Below, in pieces: positions 6,004 to 14,395 of a stretch of 35,251 nt of DNA (the first letter of the stretch is position 1; every line of letters starts with the position of its first letter). A program made the position numbers and the translations under genes. The notes under the pieces were generated by a model. It did no database searches and had not been told where the DNA came from. It was given only the letters and a program-made list of their open reading frames with translations. Where the stretch lies: the IMG/VR virus record IMGVR_UViG_3300018418_000050, positions 1 through 35,251 of that record; one strand, 5' to 3'. The DNA comes from a virus.

Positions 6004-8159
6004 TGCATACAATTTACAACTACACAACTAAGAGCCAAAGCAAAAAGTCAATCGCAACTATTGACGGTGAAGTCTTTAATGTACGTTTGAAAGTAGGCGA
6101 AACAATGCTTACCGCAGATGACCGTATCGAACAACAAGACGGCACATCTAATAGTGAACCTCTAAAAAAAGTTTTTGAACGTAAAGTTCCTGTGCATATT
6201 ACTGACAAAGTATTGCACAAAGCTCTGCAACGTAAAGGTTACATAAAAAGTAGAGATGACAAAAACCGTGAATGGTTTGATTTTCCAGAGTGTGAAACAG
6301 CAAACGAAGCATGTAATGTTGTTAAGTCTGTTTTAAACGAACTTATAAATGGTGTAGAAGCACTAGAAGATTGGGATAGTTTTCCTTATCAGCAAGACAT
6401 AATTGATTGGGCTGTAGAACGTAGTAAAGTATCTGATGACATGCTTATTAACGCTATTATGCGAGCAGGCAAATGCCGCATCAGTTACGAAATAGCACGA
6501 GAACAATCTGCAAAGAAGATCTTAGTAGTTACAGCAAAAGTAGGAGTAAACGATAGTTGGTCTGCTCTATTGCCAGGCGGCGAAGAAAACCACATTAACT
6601 ATTCAGGTTGGAAATATCATAACTATAAAAAAATTAAAAAATTAGAATTTACTGGTACTGATGTTGTTTTTGTAAGTTTGCAATTTATAAACAAACACTG
6701 GGATAATCCTAATCAGTTACTAAAGGACATACTAGCAACAGAATGGGATACAGTATTTTTTGATGAGCAGCATTATGCTACAACTACAGACAATACACAG
6801 CGTCTTTGGAAAAGTCTAAATTTTAAAAAGAAATACGAACTTAGTGGTACACCTTACAAGACAATGCTAAGTGGTAGATATAGTGCTGAAGATGTTTACA
6901 ACTTTGATTACATTGACGAACAAACAATACGTAAGCAACTACTTGACTTAAACAATGATGACTTTTTAACAGACCAGTTCCGTAAACGTGCAGACATAAA
7001 CTATGCTCTAGTTAATGTTCCAGACAAAGTGAAACAGTATCTAGGAGATGAAGGTTTTACATTTAGCAAATTGTTTGCTACAGAAGACGGCGCTTTTAAA
7101 AATGTAATGGGAGTAAACGAATTTATTAACTTCCTTGTACAAAACTTCAAGAAACCACCAAAGCGTTACAGTAAGGTAGCAGACAAACTTTGCCGTCATA
7201 CTCTTTTTGTATTGCCCGATAATGTAGAAGCAATTGGTTTATTTGTTAAGGCATTACAATCGCACCCGTTCTTTGGTAAACGTAAAATAATAAATGCAAG
7301 TGGTAAAGGTGTTAGAAACATACAGCAGGTTAAAGACTTGATTGCACGAAATGACCATGACGGCGGCGCTGGCACAATTACTATTACATGTGGTAGATTT
7401 CTAGAAGGTACTACTGTACCTGAATGGTGGAGTGTACACCAAATTAATAATGATAAGAGTGCAGCAGATTACTTCCAAGGTAGTTTCCGTTGCAAATCAC
7501 CTGCAGATGGCAAAGAAAGTGTTGTAGTATTTGACTATGCACCAGAGCGATTTGTAAGTGTAGTTTACAATTATTGTGAACGAGTTGCAGACTCAAGTGA
7601 TACAACTACAGAAAGCGTAATTAGCGAATGGTTAGATGTTAGTGATGTATATGACTATGATGGTAACACTTGGAATATGCTTACAGGCAAAGATGTTAGT
7701 AGTAAATTCCTTGCTGATATCGTTAATCATATCGATCGCATAGGTGCCTGTGTTAAGAAAGATATGATCAACGATGCGATATGTTTGTTGCTAGAGGGTA
7801 AACAAAAAGATTCTAATACTAACAAAGCAAGCACAGATATAAACAGTAATGACATTGAAGAAGGCACAAACAAAAAACGTAAATCAGGTACTAGCGAGAA
7901 GGGTGAACCTACAGAAAATGATCCAGTTAGTATTGCAATGTCACGTATTAGATACAGTTTGAAACAAATTTACAAGTTAGCAGATATTGCATGGGCAAAC
8001 GATTTTGAGCTAGAAAAGATACAAGATATAGCAAAGTTTGATAGTGATATTGTTGAACAAGTAACTGGCTTGACTGTAGACGAATGGAATAGTATAATGC
8101 CTAGTATTAACACAATAGGCGTCAATCGAGCATTAGGGCAATACTATGATTATCAATAA
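6003..8159 (+). CDS. SF2 helicase with N-terminal GIY-YIG/T5orf172-like domain
   Basis: 718 residues from the coupled ATG at 6003; an in-frame ATG at 5985 lies inside the previous gene. Helicase marks: Q-like FPYQQ (127-131), Walker A variant MRAGK (153-157, with Cys where GKT/S has Thr/Ser), DEQH (254-257), LSGTP (280-284) and motif VI QGSFR (492-496). Residues 1-95 resemble the T5orf172/MUG113 branch of GIY-YIG nucleases: IYNY near the start, KVGET (30-34), DRIEQQ with the Arg, DKVLHKAL (68-75) and REWFDF (89-94). That would make it a nuclease-helicase fusion, like R-M restriction subunits. The spacing from IYNY to KVG is longer than usual, so the nuclease call is tentative; the helicase call is firm. 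It overlaps the methylase homologue by 14 nt. Confidence 0.82.
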   Translation: MHTIYNYTTKSQSKKSIATIDGEVFNVRLKVGETMLTADDRIEQQDGTSNSEPLKKVFERKVPVHITDKVLHKALQRKGYIKSRDDKNREWFDFPECETANEACNVVKSVLNELINGVEALEDWDSFPYQQDIIDWAVERSKVSDDMLINAIMRAGKCRISYEIAREQSAKKILVVTAKVGVNDSWSALLPGGEENHINYSGWKYHNYKKIKKLEFTGTDVVFVSLQFINKHWDNPNQLLKDILATEWDTVFFDEQHYATTTDNTQRLWKSLNFKKKYELSGTPYKTMLSGRYSAEDVYNFDYIDEQTIRKQLLDLNNDDFLTDQFRKRADINYALVNVPDKVKQYLGDEGFTFSKLFATEDGAFKNVMGVNEFINFLVQNFKKPPKRYSKVADKLCRHTLFVLPDNVEAIGLFVKALQSHPFFGKRKIINASGKGVRNIQQVKDLIARNDHDGGAGTITITCGRFLEGTTVPEWWSVHQINNDKSAADYFQGSFRCKSPADGKESVVVFDYAPERFVSVVYNYCERVADSSDTTTESVISEWLDVSDVYDYDGNTWNMLTGKDVSSKFLADIVNHIDRIGACVKKDMINDAICLLLEGKQKDSNTNKASTDINSNDIEEGTNKKRKSGTSEKGEPTENDPVSIAMSRIRYSLKQIYKLADIAWANDFELEKIQDIAKFDSDIVEQVTGLTVDEWNSIMPSINTIGVNRALGQYYDYQ

Positions 8160-9318
8160 TATAGACAAGCGACTAAAGCAAATTCAAGCATATGATAGTA
8201 GTAGCATACAGAGTATTGCTACAGAAAAAGATGCTAATCGAGCTTTGGATTTAATTGATACTAGTATATTAGAAAATCCAGAAAGCACTTATCTTGATCC
8301 ACAATGTGGTAGTGGAACACTCTTATTGTATCTTGTTAAACGATTAATGGATGCACTAGCCCCAAGTATTCCCAATGAAAAAGAACGTTTAAAGCACATT
8401 TTTACAAAACAAATATTTGCTAGTGACATTGATAGTTTGCAAGTATTAGTATGTAAAACTAATTTTAAAAAGGCACTTAACGATAAAACGTTTGAATTTA
8501 ATATTACTCAAGCAGACTTTAAAGACGTAGAGACTACAGTTACTTGTGTAGTTAGCGGAGTGCAATTTAATACTACAAATGACTTTGTACATCATTTTAG
8601 AAGAATTGCTCCTAATACACTAATTATTACACGACCAAACAAGTGTAGATATGCTACAACACATATACACGAACTTACACGTTATCGGTTTTTAGGAGTA
8701 TCTGATACTAGTGTACCTCTTTGTGCAATGTACTTTGCTCCTGAAGCAAGTAAGAAAGTTGAATTTGTAAGTGACGAACACTCAGTTATTGTAAATAATC
8801 CAATTTACTTGCCAGGTGTAAATTTAAAACAATATCAATATGCATCAGAAATTATTAACTTAGAACTAGATCCATTTGAAGCACAGTACGGCTCGTATTA
8901 TGCCAACGCAAAAGAAGTTGTTAATAACCCCGGCGATGTAGAGCTGATTTATCAAGTAGGTTGGGCAGATGGACCATACAAAAAGACAATAGGTGTAGAT
9001 AAAAGTATTATTACACCTAGAGAAGGTGTAGGTAAACACAAAGTAGTAATTAGTAAGAACGGTAATAGAGGCAAAAAAAGTGTTCTAAAGTATGCAAGTC
9101 CAAAATATGGCACAGGACATAATGCTATTTGGATTGGTGTAAAAGACAAAACAGAAGCAGACAAAGTTATAGAATATTACAATAGTGAGTATATAACAGA
9201 ATTAGTTTTAGCATTAAATGCAACTAGTCCTGCTAACGGCACAACATTTTGGCAACGTATACCTCATTATAAAAATGAAAAAACTGTAAAAAAGATATAT
9301 GACAAATACTATAATTGA
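8146..9318 (+). CDS. DNA methylase homologue with degenerate catalytic motif
   Basis: This 390-aa protein has an N6-adenine methylase-type SAM motif I (DPQCGSGTLLLYL, 51-63) and motif II (ASDIDSLQV). At the place of catalytic motif IV, where NPPY/F is expected after a hydrophobic strand, it reads CVVSGVQFN (134-142), so N, P and P are lost. The C-terminal half (~residues 215-390), with GHNAIWIGVKD, NSEYITELVLAL and TFWQRIP, resembles target-recognition regions of Eco57I/TaqI-type enzymes. The likeliest reading is a catalytically dead, DNA-recognising partner of the next gene's methylase. It overlaps both neighbours (14 and 20 nt). Confidence 0.72.
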   Translation: MIINNIDKRLKQIQAYDSSSIQSIATEKDANRALDLIDTSILENPESTYLDPQCGSGTLLLYLVKRLMDALAPSIPNEKERLKHIFTKQIFASDIDSLQVLVCKTNFKKALNDKTFEFNITQADFKDVETTVTCVVSGVQFNTTNDFVHHFRRIAPNTLIITRPNKCRYATTHIHELTRYRFLGVSDTSVPLCAMYFAPEASKKVEFVSDEHSVIVNNPIYLPGVNLKQYQYASEIINLELDPFEAQYGSYYANAKEVVNNPGDVELIYQVGWADGPYKKTIGVDKSIITPREGVGKHKVVISKNGNRGKKSVLKYASPKYGTGHNAIWIGVKDKTEADKVIEYYNSEYITELVLALNATSPANGTTFWQRIPHYKNEKTVKKIYDKYYN

Positions 9319-10450
9319 ATACTATAATCATATCTGTAATGAATGGGGAGTAACACCTACAGACTTAATATATACAGGATATGAACAGGTATACGATCAA
9401 CTAAAGTCCTACAGTAAAGAACGTTGGCTATTAGAAAGTGAAGAAGGCCGACAGAAGATAGAAGATGAAGTGTTCGAACTGTACCGTTCTATTAATATTA
9501 TTCCAATTACATATTTTAATCTTGAAGGGTGCAAAACAGCATTATTAGAAATTGGTAAAAAGTCGCATAACGTAGCAGATGGTAAGATAGGAGTAGGGCA
9601 AACTGAAGGACAACACTTCAGTAGGTTTTGGTTTCCTAATATGCAAGAAGCATATAGTAAAAACGACAAGATGGTTAGTATGCGATCCCGGTTTTATGAC
9701 GACAAAAGGCTAAAAAGAGCAATTAGTTTTTGCTATAAGTATAGAGATGAAGGTGAACGTAGTGTGCTACCTGCGAACATACGCCGTGCATTAGATCTTG
9801 TGAGTGGTGGCACTATTGCAAACTTCAAACCGCTTAATGCAAAAGCCGTATATGAATATATCTGTCCTGTGTTTATGGGTAATGTGTTGGACTTTAGTTC
9901 AGGCTACGGAGGACGCATGCTAGGCGCCCTTACAAGCAATCTAAGATACCATTACACGGGTATTGATCCTAATACGAAAACATATAATGGACTTGTTGCA
10001 CTAGGTGAGCTAATGACTGAATTAGGACTAGGAAGCGGATATGAAATGCACCATGTACCTAGTGAACAGTTTAAGCCAAAAGAAGGACATTATGATGCGG
10101 CTTTTAGTAGTCCTCCTTATTTTAATCTAGAAACTTATACCGACGAACCTACACAGTGTATGAACAGTTGTACTAGTTTAGACGAATGGTTTGATAACTA
10201 TGTATCACCTACTGTTGAAATGCTATACACAGCTCTTGCAAAAGACGGGTACTATGCTGTTAATATTGCTGACTACAAAATTCCACCGAACGAATACAAG
10301 ATTGTAGACAGATGGAAACAGATTAGTGAAAGTATAGGATTTAAGTATTTAGAGAAAATAGATATGATTCTTAACGTAAGACCAGGTGTAGGAAATGACA
10401 AACTAAACAATGCATACAAGTCTGAGGGTATATATTTGTTTAAAAAATAG
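9299..10450 (+). CDS. DNA methyltransferase, SPPY type (N4-cytosine or N6-adenine)
   Basis: 383 residues. SAM-binding motif I is VLDFSSGYGGRM (196-207), followed by YTGIDPN (motif II). Catalytic motif IV is SPPY (271-274) in AAFSSPPYFNLET. SPPY usually marks m4C methylases, but some m6A enzymes have it too. An N-terminal ~190-residue helical region may recognise DNA or bind the partner. This gene closes the operon begun at 5460. With its dead homologue and the helicase fusion upstream, it makes an R-M-like cassette, or a self-modification system with a remodelling helicase. Confidence 0.82.
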   Translation: MTNTIIEYYNHICNEWGVTPTDLIYTGYEQVYDQLKSYSKERWLLESEEGRQKIEDEVFELYRSINIIPITYFNLEGCKTALLEIGKKSHNVADGKIGVGQTEGQHFSRFWFPNMQEAYSKNDKMVSMRSRFYDDKRLKRAISFCYKYRDEGERSVLPANIRRALDLVSGGTIANFKPLNAKAVYEYICPVFMGNVLDFSSGYGGRMLGALTSNLRYHYTGIDPNTKTYNGLVALGELMTELGLGSGYEMHHVPSEQFKPKEGHYDAAFSSPPYFNLETYTDEPTQCMNSCTSLDEWFDNYVSPTVEMLYTALAKDGYYAVNIADYKIPPNEYKIVDRWKQISESIGFKYLEKIDMILNVRPGVGNDKLNNAYKSEGIYLFKK

Positions 10451-10451
10451 G

Positions 10452-10480
10452 TTGACAACCTTAGCACTATTTGCTATAAT
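10452..10480 (+). promoter_or_regulatory. Sigma70-like promoter of the long small-gene operon
   Basis: TTGACA (10452-10457), 17-nt spacer ending TTTGC (extended -10), TATAAT (10475-10480). From TTTGC onward the leader is the same as at 18311 for 31 nt, then differs slightly up to the ribosome site AGAGG. Confidence 0.88.
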
Positions 10481-10514
10481 ATATACATAAATTAGGCAAA
10501 TGAGAGGCACAAAA

Positions 10515-11321
10515 ATGTCATTACCAGATCCAAACACTCTTGATTGGGGTGCAATGAGCAAAGCTGAATTTAAGCGTATGGAACTAGCGTATGAATTGCA
10601 AGACGAAGACGATCGTCCTATTAGTCGTAAACCGCTTCCGCTTAAAACTGTAAAACTTACAGATGCACTTGCTGTTGCATATGCGGCTTATCGTATTAAC
10701 AAGGAAACTTACATCAAAGATATTCGTCGGTTTGATGAAGCGCCAACACAATTTCCTAACAAAGATCTTGTGCGTTATTACTATGATAAAAAGAACGGTG
10801 TTGACTGGGTTCCAACTGACTTCCCTACATTTGAGCCTACTGAAGAAGACTATGTCAAGGTAGAAGAAGCACGTAAGTGGATGAAACGATATGTAATGCT
10901 TGGTTTAGCTGACCTTGATGATTTTAAACGTGACATGATTGAGGAACTTAGCAAAGAAGAAGTACCTCTTAAAGGTATGGGTCGAATTGCATTTGCTCCA
11001 GAATTTATCAAACGTGATCAACACGAAAGTGGACTAAAGAAAGAGATTCGTATAGAGTACCGTGATAGCAAACACATTTCTCCTATAGGTGCTGCTGTTG
11101 AAGGCGTTATAAAGTTTTTAGATAAACGCTACAGTGCAAGGTGGGAAAGTTTTAACTATACTGGTGTAATTGACGGTAACCTAGTTTCGTTTATGAACAA
11201 GTTTGATCACGAAGTTGGGTCCATGAAAAGGATTAAAGCAAAAGTAAAAGATCATACAAAAAACCGTTTGTTTAGTGCCGATGAGACTAGACTTAATTAT
11301 GTAAAACTTTATAAGGTATAA
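10515..11321 (+). CDS. Hypothetical phage protein, 268 aa
   Basis: ATG 10515 is preferred because AGAGG lies 7-8 nt upstream; an in-frame ATG at 10500 would overlap that site. The product is soluble and mixed-charge, with a Pro-rich early segment (SRKPLPLKTVKL), a helical centre (YVKVEEARKWMKRYV) and a C-terminal half rich in Lys/Arg. I see no known catalytic motif. It is the first gene of the operon from 10452, whose leader is shared with the alarmone-hydrolase operon. Confidence 0.8.
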   Translation: MSLPDPNTLDWGAMSKAEFKRMELAYELQDEDDRPISRKPLPLKTVKLTDALAVAYAAYRINKETYIKDIRRFDEAPTQFPNKDLVRYYYDKKNGVDWVPTDFPTFEPTEEDYVKVEEARKWMKRYVMLGLADLDDFKRDMIEELSKEEVPLKGMGRIAFAPEFIKRDQHESGLKKEIRIEYRDSKHISPIGAAVEGVIKFLDKRYSARWESFNYTGVIDGNLVSFMNKFDHEVGSMKRIKAKVKDHTKNRLFSADETRLNYVKLYKV

Positions 11322-11323
11322 CT

Positions 11324-11470
11324 ATGGAAACTTTATTTGGAATTATATTATGCATTGTTGGTGGATGGATATGTTGGGTATCGTCTCAAATCCTTGATGA
11401 AAGGAAGCAGGCGTATAGAGCTGGTACACACGATTATTATGGTAACCCTATTGACAAGGAAAATGTATAA
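11324..11470 (+). CDS. Small one-TM protein, 48 aa
   Basis: The ORF fills the gap between two genes and its stop overlaps the next ATG (TAATG). It begins METLFGIILCIVGGWICWVS, a hydrophobic helix with two Cys, followed by a charged tail (DERKQAYRAGTHDYYG). No family is recognised. Placement and overlap support it; there is no clear Shine-Dalgarno sequence, so it may depend on upstream translation. Confidence 0.55.
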   Translation: METLFGIILCIVGGWICWVSSQILDERKQAYRAGTHDYYGNPIDKENV

Positions 11471-11688
11471 TGGAGTTTTTTAGTGAAAGCACTAGTTGGT
11501 TATTACTTGCATATATTGTAGGCACTCTGCTTGGGTTTTATTTTGGATATAAACATGCGGTTTATAATGTAACTGACAAGATCATCGACAGTTTGATCGA
11601 GCAAAAAATGCTGAAGACTGAAGGCCACGGCGATAACATGGAGATTATTCCTTGGACAGAGTGGTGCGATGATCAAACTTCAAAATAA
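11470..11688 (+). CDS. Small one-TM protein, 72 aa
   Basis: The product has a hydrophobic helix at residues ~10-28 (WLLLAYIVGTLLGFYFGY), a short helix (DKIIDSLIEQKMLK) and an acidic, Trp-containing tail. It is not recognised. It starts on the previous stop and its 3' end overlaps the TilS-like gene by 20 nt, so all three are translationally linked. Confidence 0.65.
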   Translation: MEFFSESTSWLLLAYIVGTLLGFYFGYKHAVYNVTDKIIDSLIEQKMLKTEGHGDNMEIIPWTEWCDDQTSK

Positions 11689-12271
11689 ACTACCTAGAGA
11701 TATTTTTGTTGCCTGCTCTGGCGGTGTAGACAGTATGGCGGTATTTGATTTCTTGCATAGAAATCATAATCTAACACTTTGTTTTTTTGATCACGGAACT
11801 GAAACAAGCAAAGAAGCATTAGAATTTGTATCAGAACAGGCCGTAGCATACGATGTTGGGTTCGTGTATGGTAGTATCCCTAAACAGTACAATAAAGCGT
11901 CTGGAGAAAGTTGGGAAGAGTATTGGAGAATTAAACGGTATGAATATTTTCATAGTTTTAATTCTCCAATTGTGACAGCACATCACTTAGATGATTGTGT
12001 AGAAACTTGGGTATGGAGTAGCATGCATGGACAAGGTAAAATTATTCCGTATAACAATCGTAATGTTATTCGTCCTTTTCGCCTTACCCGCAAACGTGAC
12101 TTAGAACTTTGGGCAGATTTAAAATCAGTGCCTTATATCGAAGACAAGTCGAATAAAGATACGAAATTCACACGTAACTATATTAGACATGAAATGATGC
12201 CTAATATTTTACGAGTAAATCCCGGTATTCATAAAGTTATTGCTAAGAAGGTAAAAGCAGATGAACATTGA
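11669..12271 (+). CDS. TilS-like PP-loop ATPase (tRNA-Ile lysidine synthase, compact)
   Basis: 200 residues with the N-type ATP-pyrophosphatase PP-loop SGGVDS (17-22), AHHLDDCVET (104-113) and the C-terminal signature DKSNKDTKFTRNYIRH, which matches the D-x2-N-x4-RN-x2-R pattern of TilS. TilS changes C34 of tRNA-Ile(CAU) to lysidine. Only the catalytic domain is present; the C-terminal tRNA-binding domains of cellular enzymes (about 430 aa in E. coli) are absent. None of the seven tRNAs in this window has a CAT anticodon, so its substrate is a host tRNA or a phage tRNA encoded elsewhere. Confidence 0.85.
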   Translation: MIKLQNKLPRDIFVACSGGVDSMAVFDFLHRNHNLTLCFFDHGTETSKEALEFVSEQAVAYDVGFVYGSIPKQYNKASGESWEEYWRIKRYEYFHSFNSPIVTAHHLDDCVETWVWSSMHGQGKIIPYNNRNVIRPFRLTRKRDLELWADLKSVPYIEDKSNKDTKFTRNYIRHEMMPNILRVNPGIHKVIAKKVKADEH

Positions 12272-12707
12272 ACATAATCCTAATTTTGATGTAGCACTTG
12301 TTACAGAACATTATAGTAAAAAAGACGGAGTACCTGTGACATATGTTTGCACTACAGATCTTAATGCTAGTGATGTGCCTGTTGATGTGTACTATAGAGC
12401 AACGCCACACCCTGAGTTTGGTAACCGTTATTTTGGCTTGTATCACGACCACGTTAGAGGTCATCTTATGATTACCGATGCAGACATTGTAGAATCACTT
12501 GAGTTCGGCATGATCGAAGTAGACGGTAAGTACTATTACAGTCAATCACATCACGATTATAAAGTAGTAGAAGGCAAGATGATTGACGGCGGACGACAAT
12601 ATATTAGAAGTAATGGTGGCACTACTACTATGCAAATTAAGAACGGAAAGTTCTATATTAAAACATTGGAAGATTTAATAGATTACAAGGACCATCAATA
12701 TGAGTGA
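12261..12707 (+). CDS. Hypothetical protein, 148 aa
   Basis: It overlaps the TilS-like gene by 11 nt. The product is beta-rich, Tyr- and His-rich, with RYFGLYHDHVRGHLMITDAD in the middle and repeated short strands (GKYYYSQSHHDYKV, GKFYIKTLEDL) towards the end. No catalytic motif is clear. Similar proteins occur in marine T4-like phages as far as I can recall, without known function. Confidence 0.75.
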   Translation: MNIEHNPNFDVALVTEHYSKKDGVPVTYVCTTDLNASDVPVDVYYRATPHPEFGNRYFGLYHDHVRGHLMITDADIVESLEFGMIEVDGKYYYSQSHHDYKVVEGKMIDGGRQYIRSNGGTTTMQIKNGKFYIKTLEDLIDYKDHQYE

Positions 12708-12906
12708 CGACTACGTAAAATTTGAAGATTCACTAACCGAAGATGACTATGGTCTTATTATTGATGGCCAATCAGGTGAGTTAAAAGGATTGTGGATGCC
12801 TAAAGGTAAAGAGGACGAACCTATTCCAGACACTATTGTAGATTTGTGTATACATGTATTTGGTATAGACCCTAATGATGAAGAAGATGAGGTAACTATA
12901 CATTGA
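12700..12906 (+). CDS. Small acidic protein, 68 aa
   Basis: This very acidic product contains DYGLIIDGQSGELKGLWMPK and ends IDPNDEEDEVTIH. It overlaps the preceding gene by 8 nt and the next by 4 nt. It is not recognised. Acidity and operon position are all that can be said. Confidence 0.7.
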   Translation: MSDDYVKFEDSLTEDDYGLIIDGQSGELKGLWMPKGKEDEPIPDTIVDLCIHVFGIDPNDEEDEVTIH

Positions 12907-13109
12907 GCAAACTACGTATTAAAATAGATCAGAGAATGGACGAGTTGCAAGCCATGATGGAGAGCAATATGCATCTAGAAAAACCAATATTAGTTGCTAT
13001 GCAAATTGAAAGCGTAAGTAAGTTTTGGTCTGTTCTATCAGAAGAAGATAGAGATTATATTCACGGTTGTCAATTTGCTTTAGAAGAAAAAGAGGAGTGG
13101 AATGTATGA
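12903..13109 (+). CDS. Hypothetical protein with WSVLSEEDRDYI motif, TTG start
   Basis: The start is TTG at 12903, overlapping the previous stop by 4 nt (TTGA); no ATG is available before conserved sequence. The 68-residue, mainly helical product ends with FWSVLSEEDRDYIHGCQFAL and EEWNV, a pattern I associate with small conserved proteins of marine T4-like phages. Its function is unknown. It overlaps the next gene by 4 nt (ATGA). Confidence 0.72.
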   Translation: MSKLRIKIDQRMDELQAMMESNMHLEKPILVAMQIESVSKFWSVLSEEDRDYIHGCQFALEEKEEWNV

Positions 13110-13486
13110 AAATTGGATTGAGTTTGTCACGCTGTGTGCGTGATATTCTAGAAGAACGTGTTGACTTCCACGATGTGCTAGTAATTGTATCACGAACAGA
13201 TATAGACCCACGTAATGATAATCACTGGAAAGCAATCTGGGAAGGTTACTTGTATGGCGGCCTAAGTCATCCTGAATGGGCAGGATTAGAAGACAGACAA
13301 AAGGCTATGCATGACTTGCTAATAAGTTTATATGATGCAGGCAAGTTACATCAACCTCGTCAGTTTGGAGCTCATCCACGTAGACTGCCTTACCACTGGT
13401 TAGAGTGTTTTGTACCGCCAGAAGAAATGAATCCTGCACAGCAAAAAGTGTGGGATAACTATAAACTGATAACGGACTTAGCATGA
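13106..13486 (+). CDS. Conserved hypothetical phage protein, 126 aa
   Basis: ATG 13106 is chosen for its ATGA overlap with the previous stop and the upstream AGGAG. The product starts MKIGLSLSRCVRDIL and has WEGYLYGGLSHPEW and FGAHPRRLPYHWLECF, with many aromatic residues. No catalytic motif is recognised. It is soluble, probably alpha/beta. The tight coupling on both sides points to one polycistronic transcript. Confidence 0.75.
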   Translation: MKIGLSLSRCVRDILEERVDFHDVLVIVSRTDIDPRNDNHWKAIWEGYLYGGLSHPEWAGLEDRQKAMHDLLISLYDAGKLHQPRQFGAHPRRLPYHWLECFVPPEEMNPAQQKVWDNYKLITDLA

Positions 13487-13689
13487 CATTACCAATTGAA
13501 AGAACAAATGCGGTATTAAATGTAGAACGATTCTTAATGGACTTGAGAGATCCTAAGAAGTATCCGCGAGTACCAAGTGAAGTTCGTAAACAGGCAAGTA
13601 GCCTGTTGAAGCACTATCCCCGCAAGTTTGACATGATGGATCCTGCGGAGAGTTTTGAAGCCATTAAGGAATGGAGTTATGAAAATTAA
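13483..13689 (+). CDS. BPSL0761-like protein, 68 aa
   Basis: The sequence follows the bacterial BPSL0761 family of unknown function: an N-terminal MTLPIERTNAVLNVERFLMD, a PRVPSEVRKQA helix and a central LLKHYP. This family is common in proteobacteria, so the gene looks acquired from a bacterial host. It overlaps both neighbours (4 and 11 nt). Confidence 0.72.
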   Translation: MTLPIERTNAVLNVERFLMDLRDPKKYPRVPSEVRKQASSLLKHYPRKFDMMDPAESFEAIKEWSYEN

Positions 13690-14395
13690 GATTGGACCTT
13701 ATGAATCTTGGTACGGACCATATCAGCTCGCTCAAACGCTAATGTTTTGGGTACCAAAAGAAAAAGACGAATACGGCTTTCCGCATACAGCAGATCGTGT
13801 ACACAAGTTTGGCGAATGGCTTGCTCACGGTAAAGTGCTGCCTGAACCTGAAGTAGGCGAAGTTTACGACATGTGGGAAGACCGTCCTAAGACGTGGCTC
13901 TATAAGTTCCTATCGTGGATCCACAGTAAGCAGAAGCGTACTGTTAAAGTACACATTGATCGCTGGGATACTTGGAGCATGGATCATACTCTTGCTCTTA
14001 TCGTACTTCCTATGCTCAAGCAACTAAAAGAAACCAAGCACGGTGCTCCTTTAGTTGATCCTAAGGATTGTCCACCAGAACTAAAACCTAAGAAACTGAC
14101 TAAGAAAGAACGTGACAACGGTACTACTGACAGCACACACTTTGAACGTTGGGACTGGGTGCTAGACGAAATGATCTTTGCGTTTGACAGCAAGGTCAAT
14201 GACGACTGGGAAGATCAGTTTGAAACTGGTGAAAGCGACCTACAGTGGAAGAAGCTGGAAGATGGCAACAGCCAAATGGTAGAAGGACCTAATCACACCA
14301 AGGTGTATAATTGGGAAGGTAGAAAGAAATATCAAGAAAGAATAAGTAATGGATTCCGACTATTTGGAAAATATTATGAAAACCTCTGGGATTGA
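13679..14395 (+). CDS. Conserved hypothetical phage protein, 238 aa
   Basis: The ATG at 13679 lies inside the last codons of the preceding gene. The product starts MKIKIGPYESWYGPYQLAQT and contains KVHIDRWDTWSMDHTLALIV, a block I recall from proteins of unknown function in marine and other T4-like phages. It is Trp- and Lys-rich with an acidic C-terminal third. No enzymatic motif is visible. Base composition here is slightly richer in G and C than in its neighbours. Confidence 0.78.
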   Translation: MKIKIGPYESWYGPYQLAQTLMFWVPKEKDEYGFPHTADRVHKFGEWLAHGKVLPEPEVGEVYDMWEDRPKTWLYKFLSWIHSKQKRTVKVHIDRWDTWSMDHTLALIVLPMLKQLKETKHGAPLVDPKDCPPELKPKKLTKKERDNGTTDSTHFERWDWVLDEMIFAFDSKVNDDWEDQFETGESDLQWKKLEDGNSQMVEGPNHTKVYNWEGRKKYQERISNGFRLFGKYYENLWD

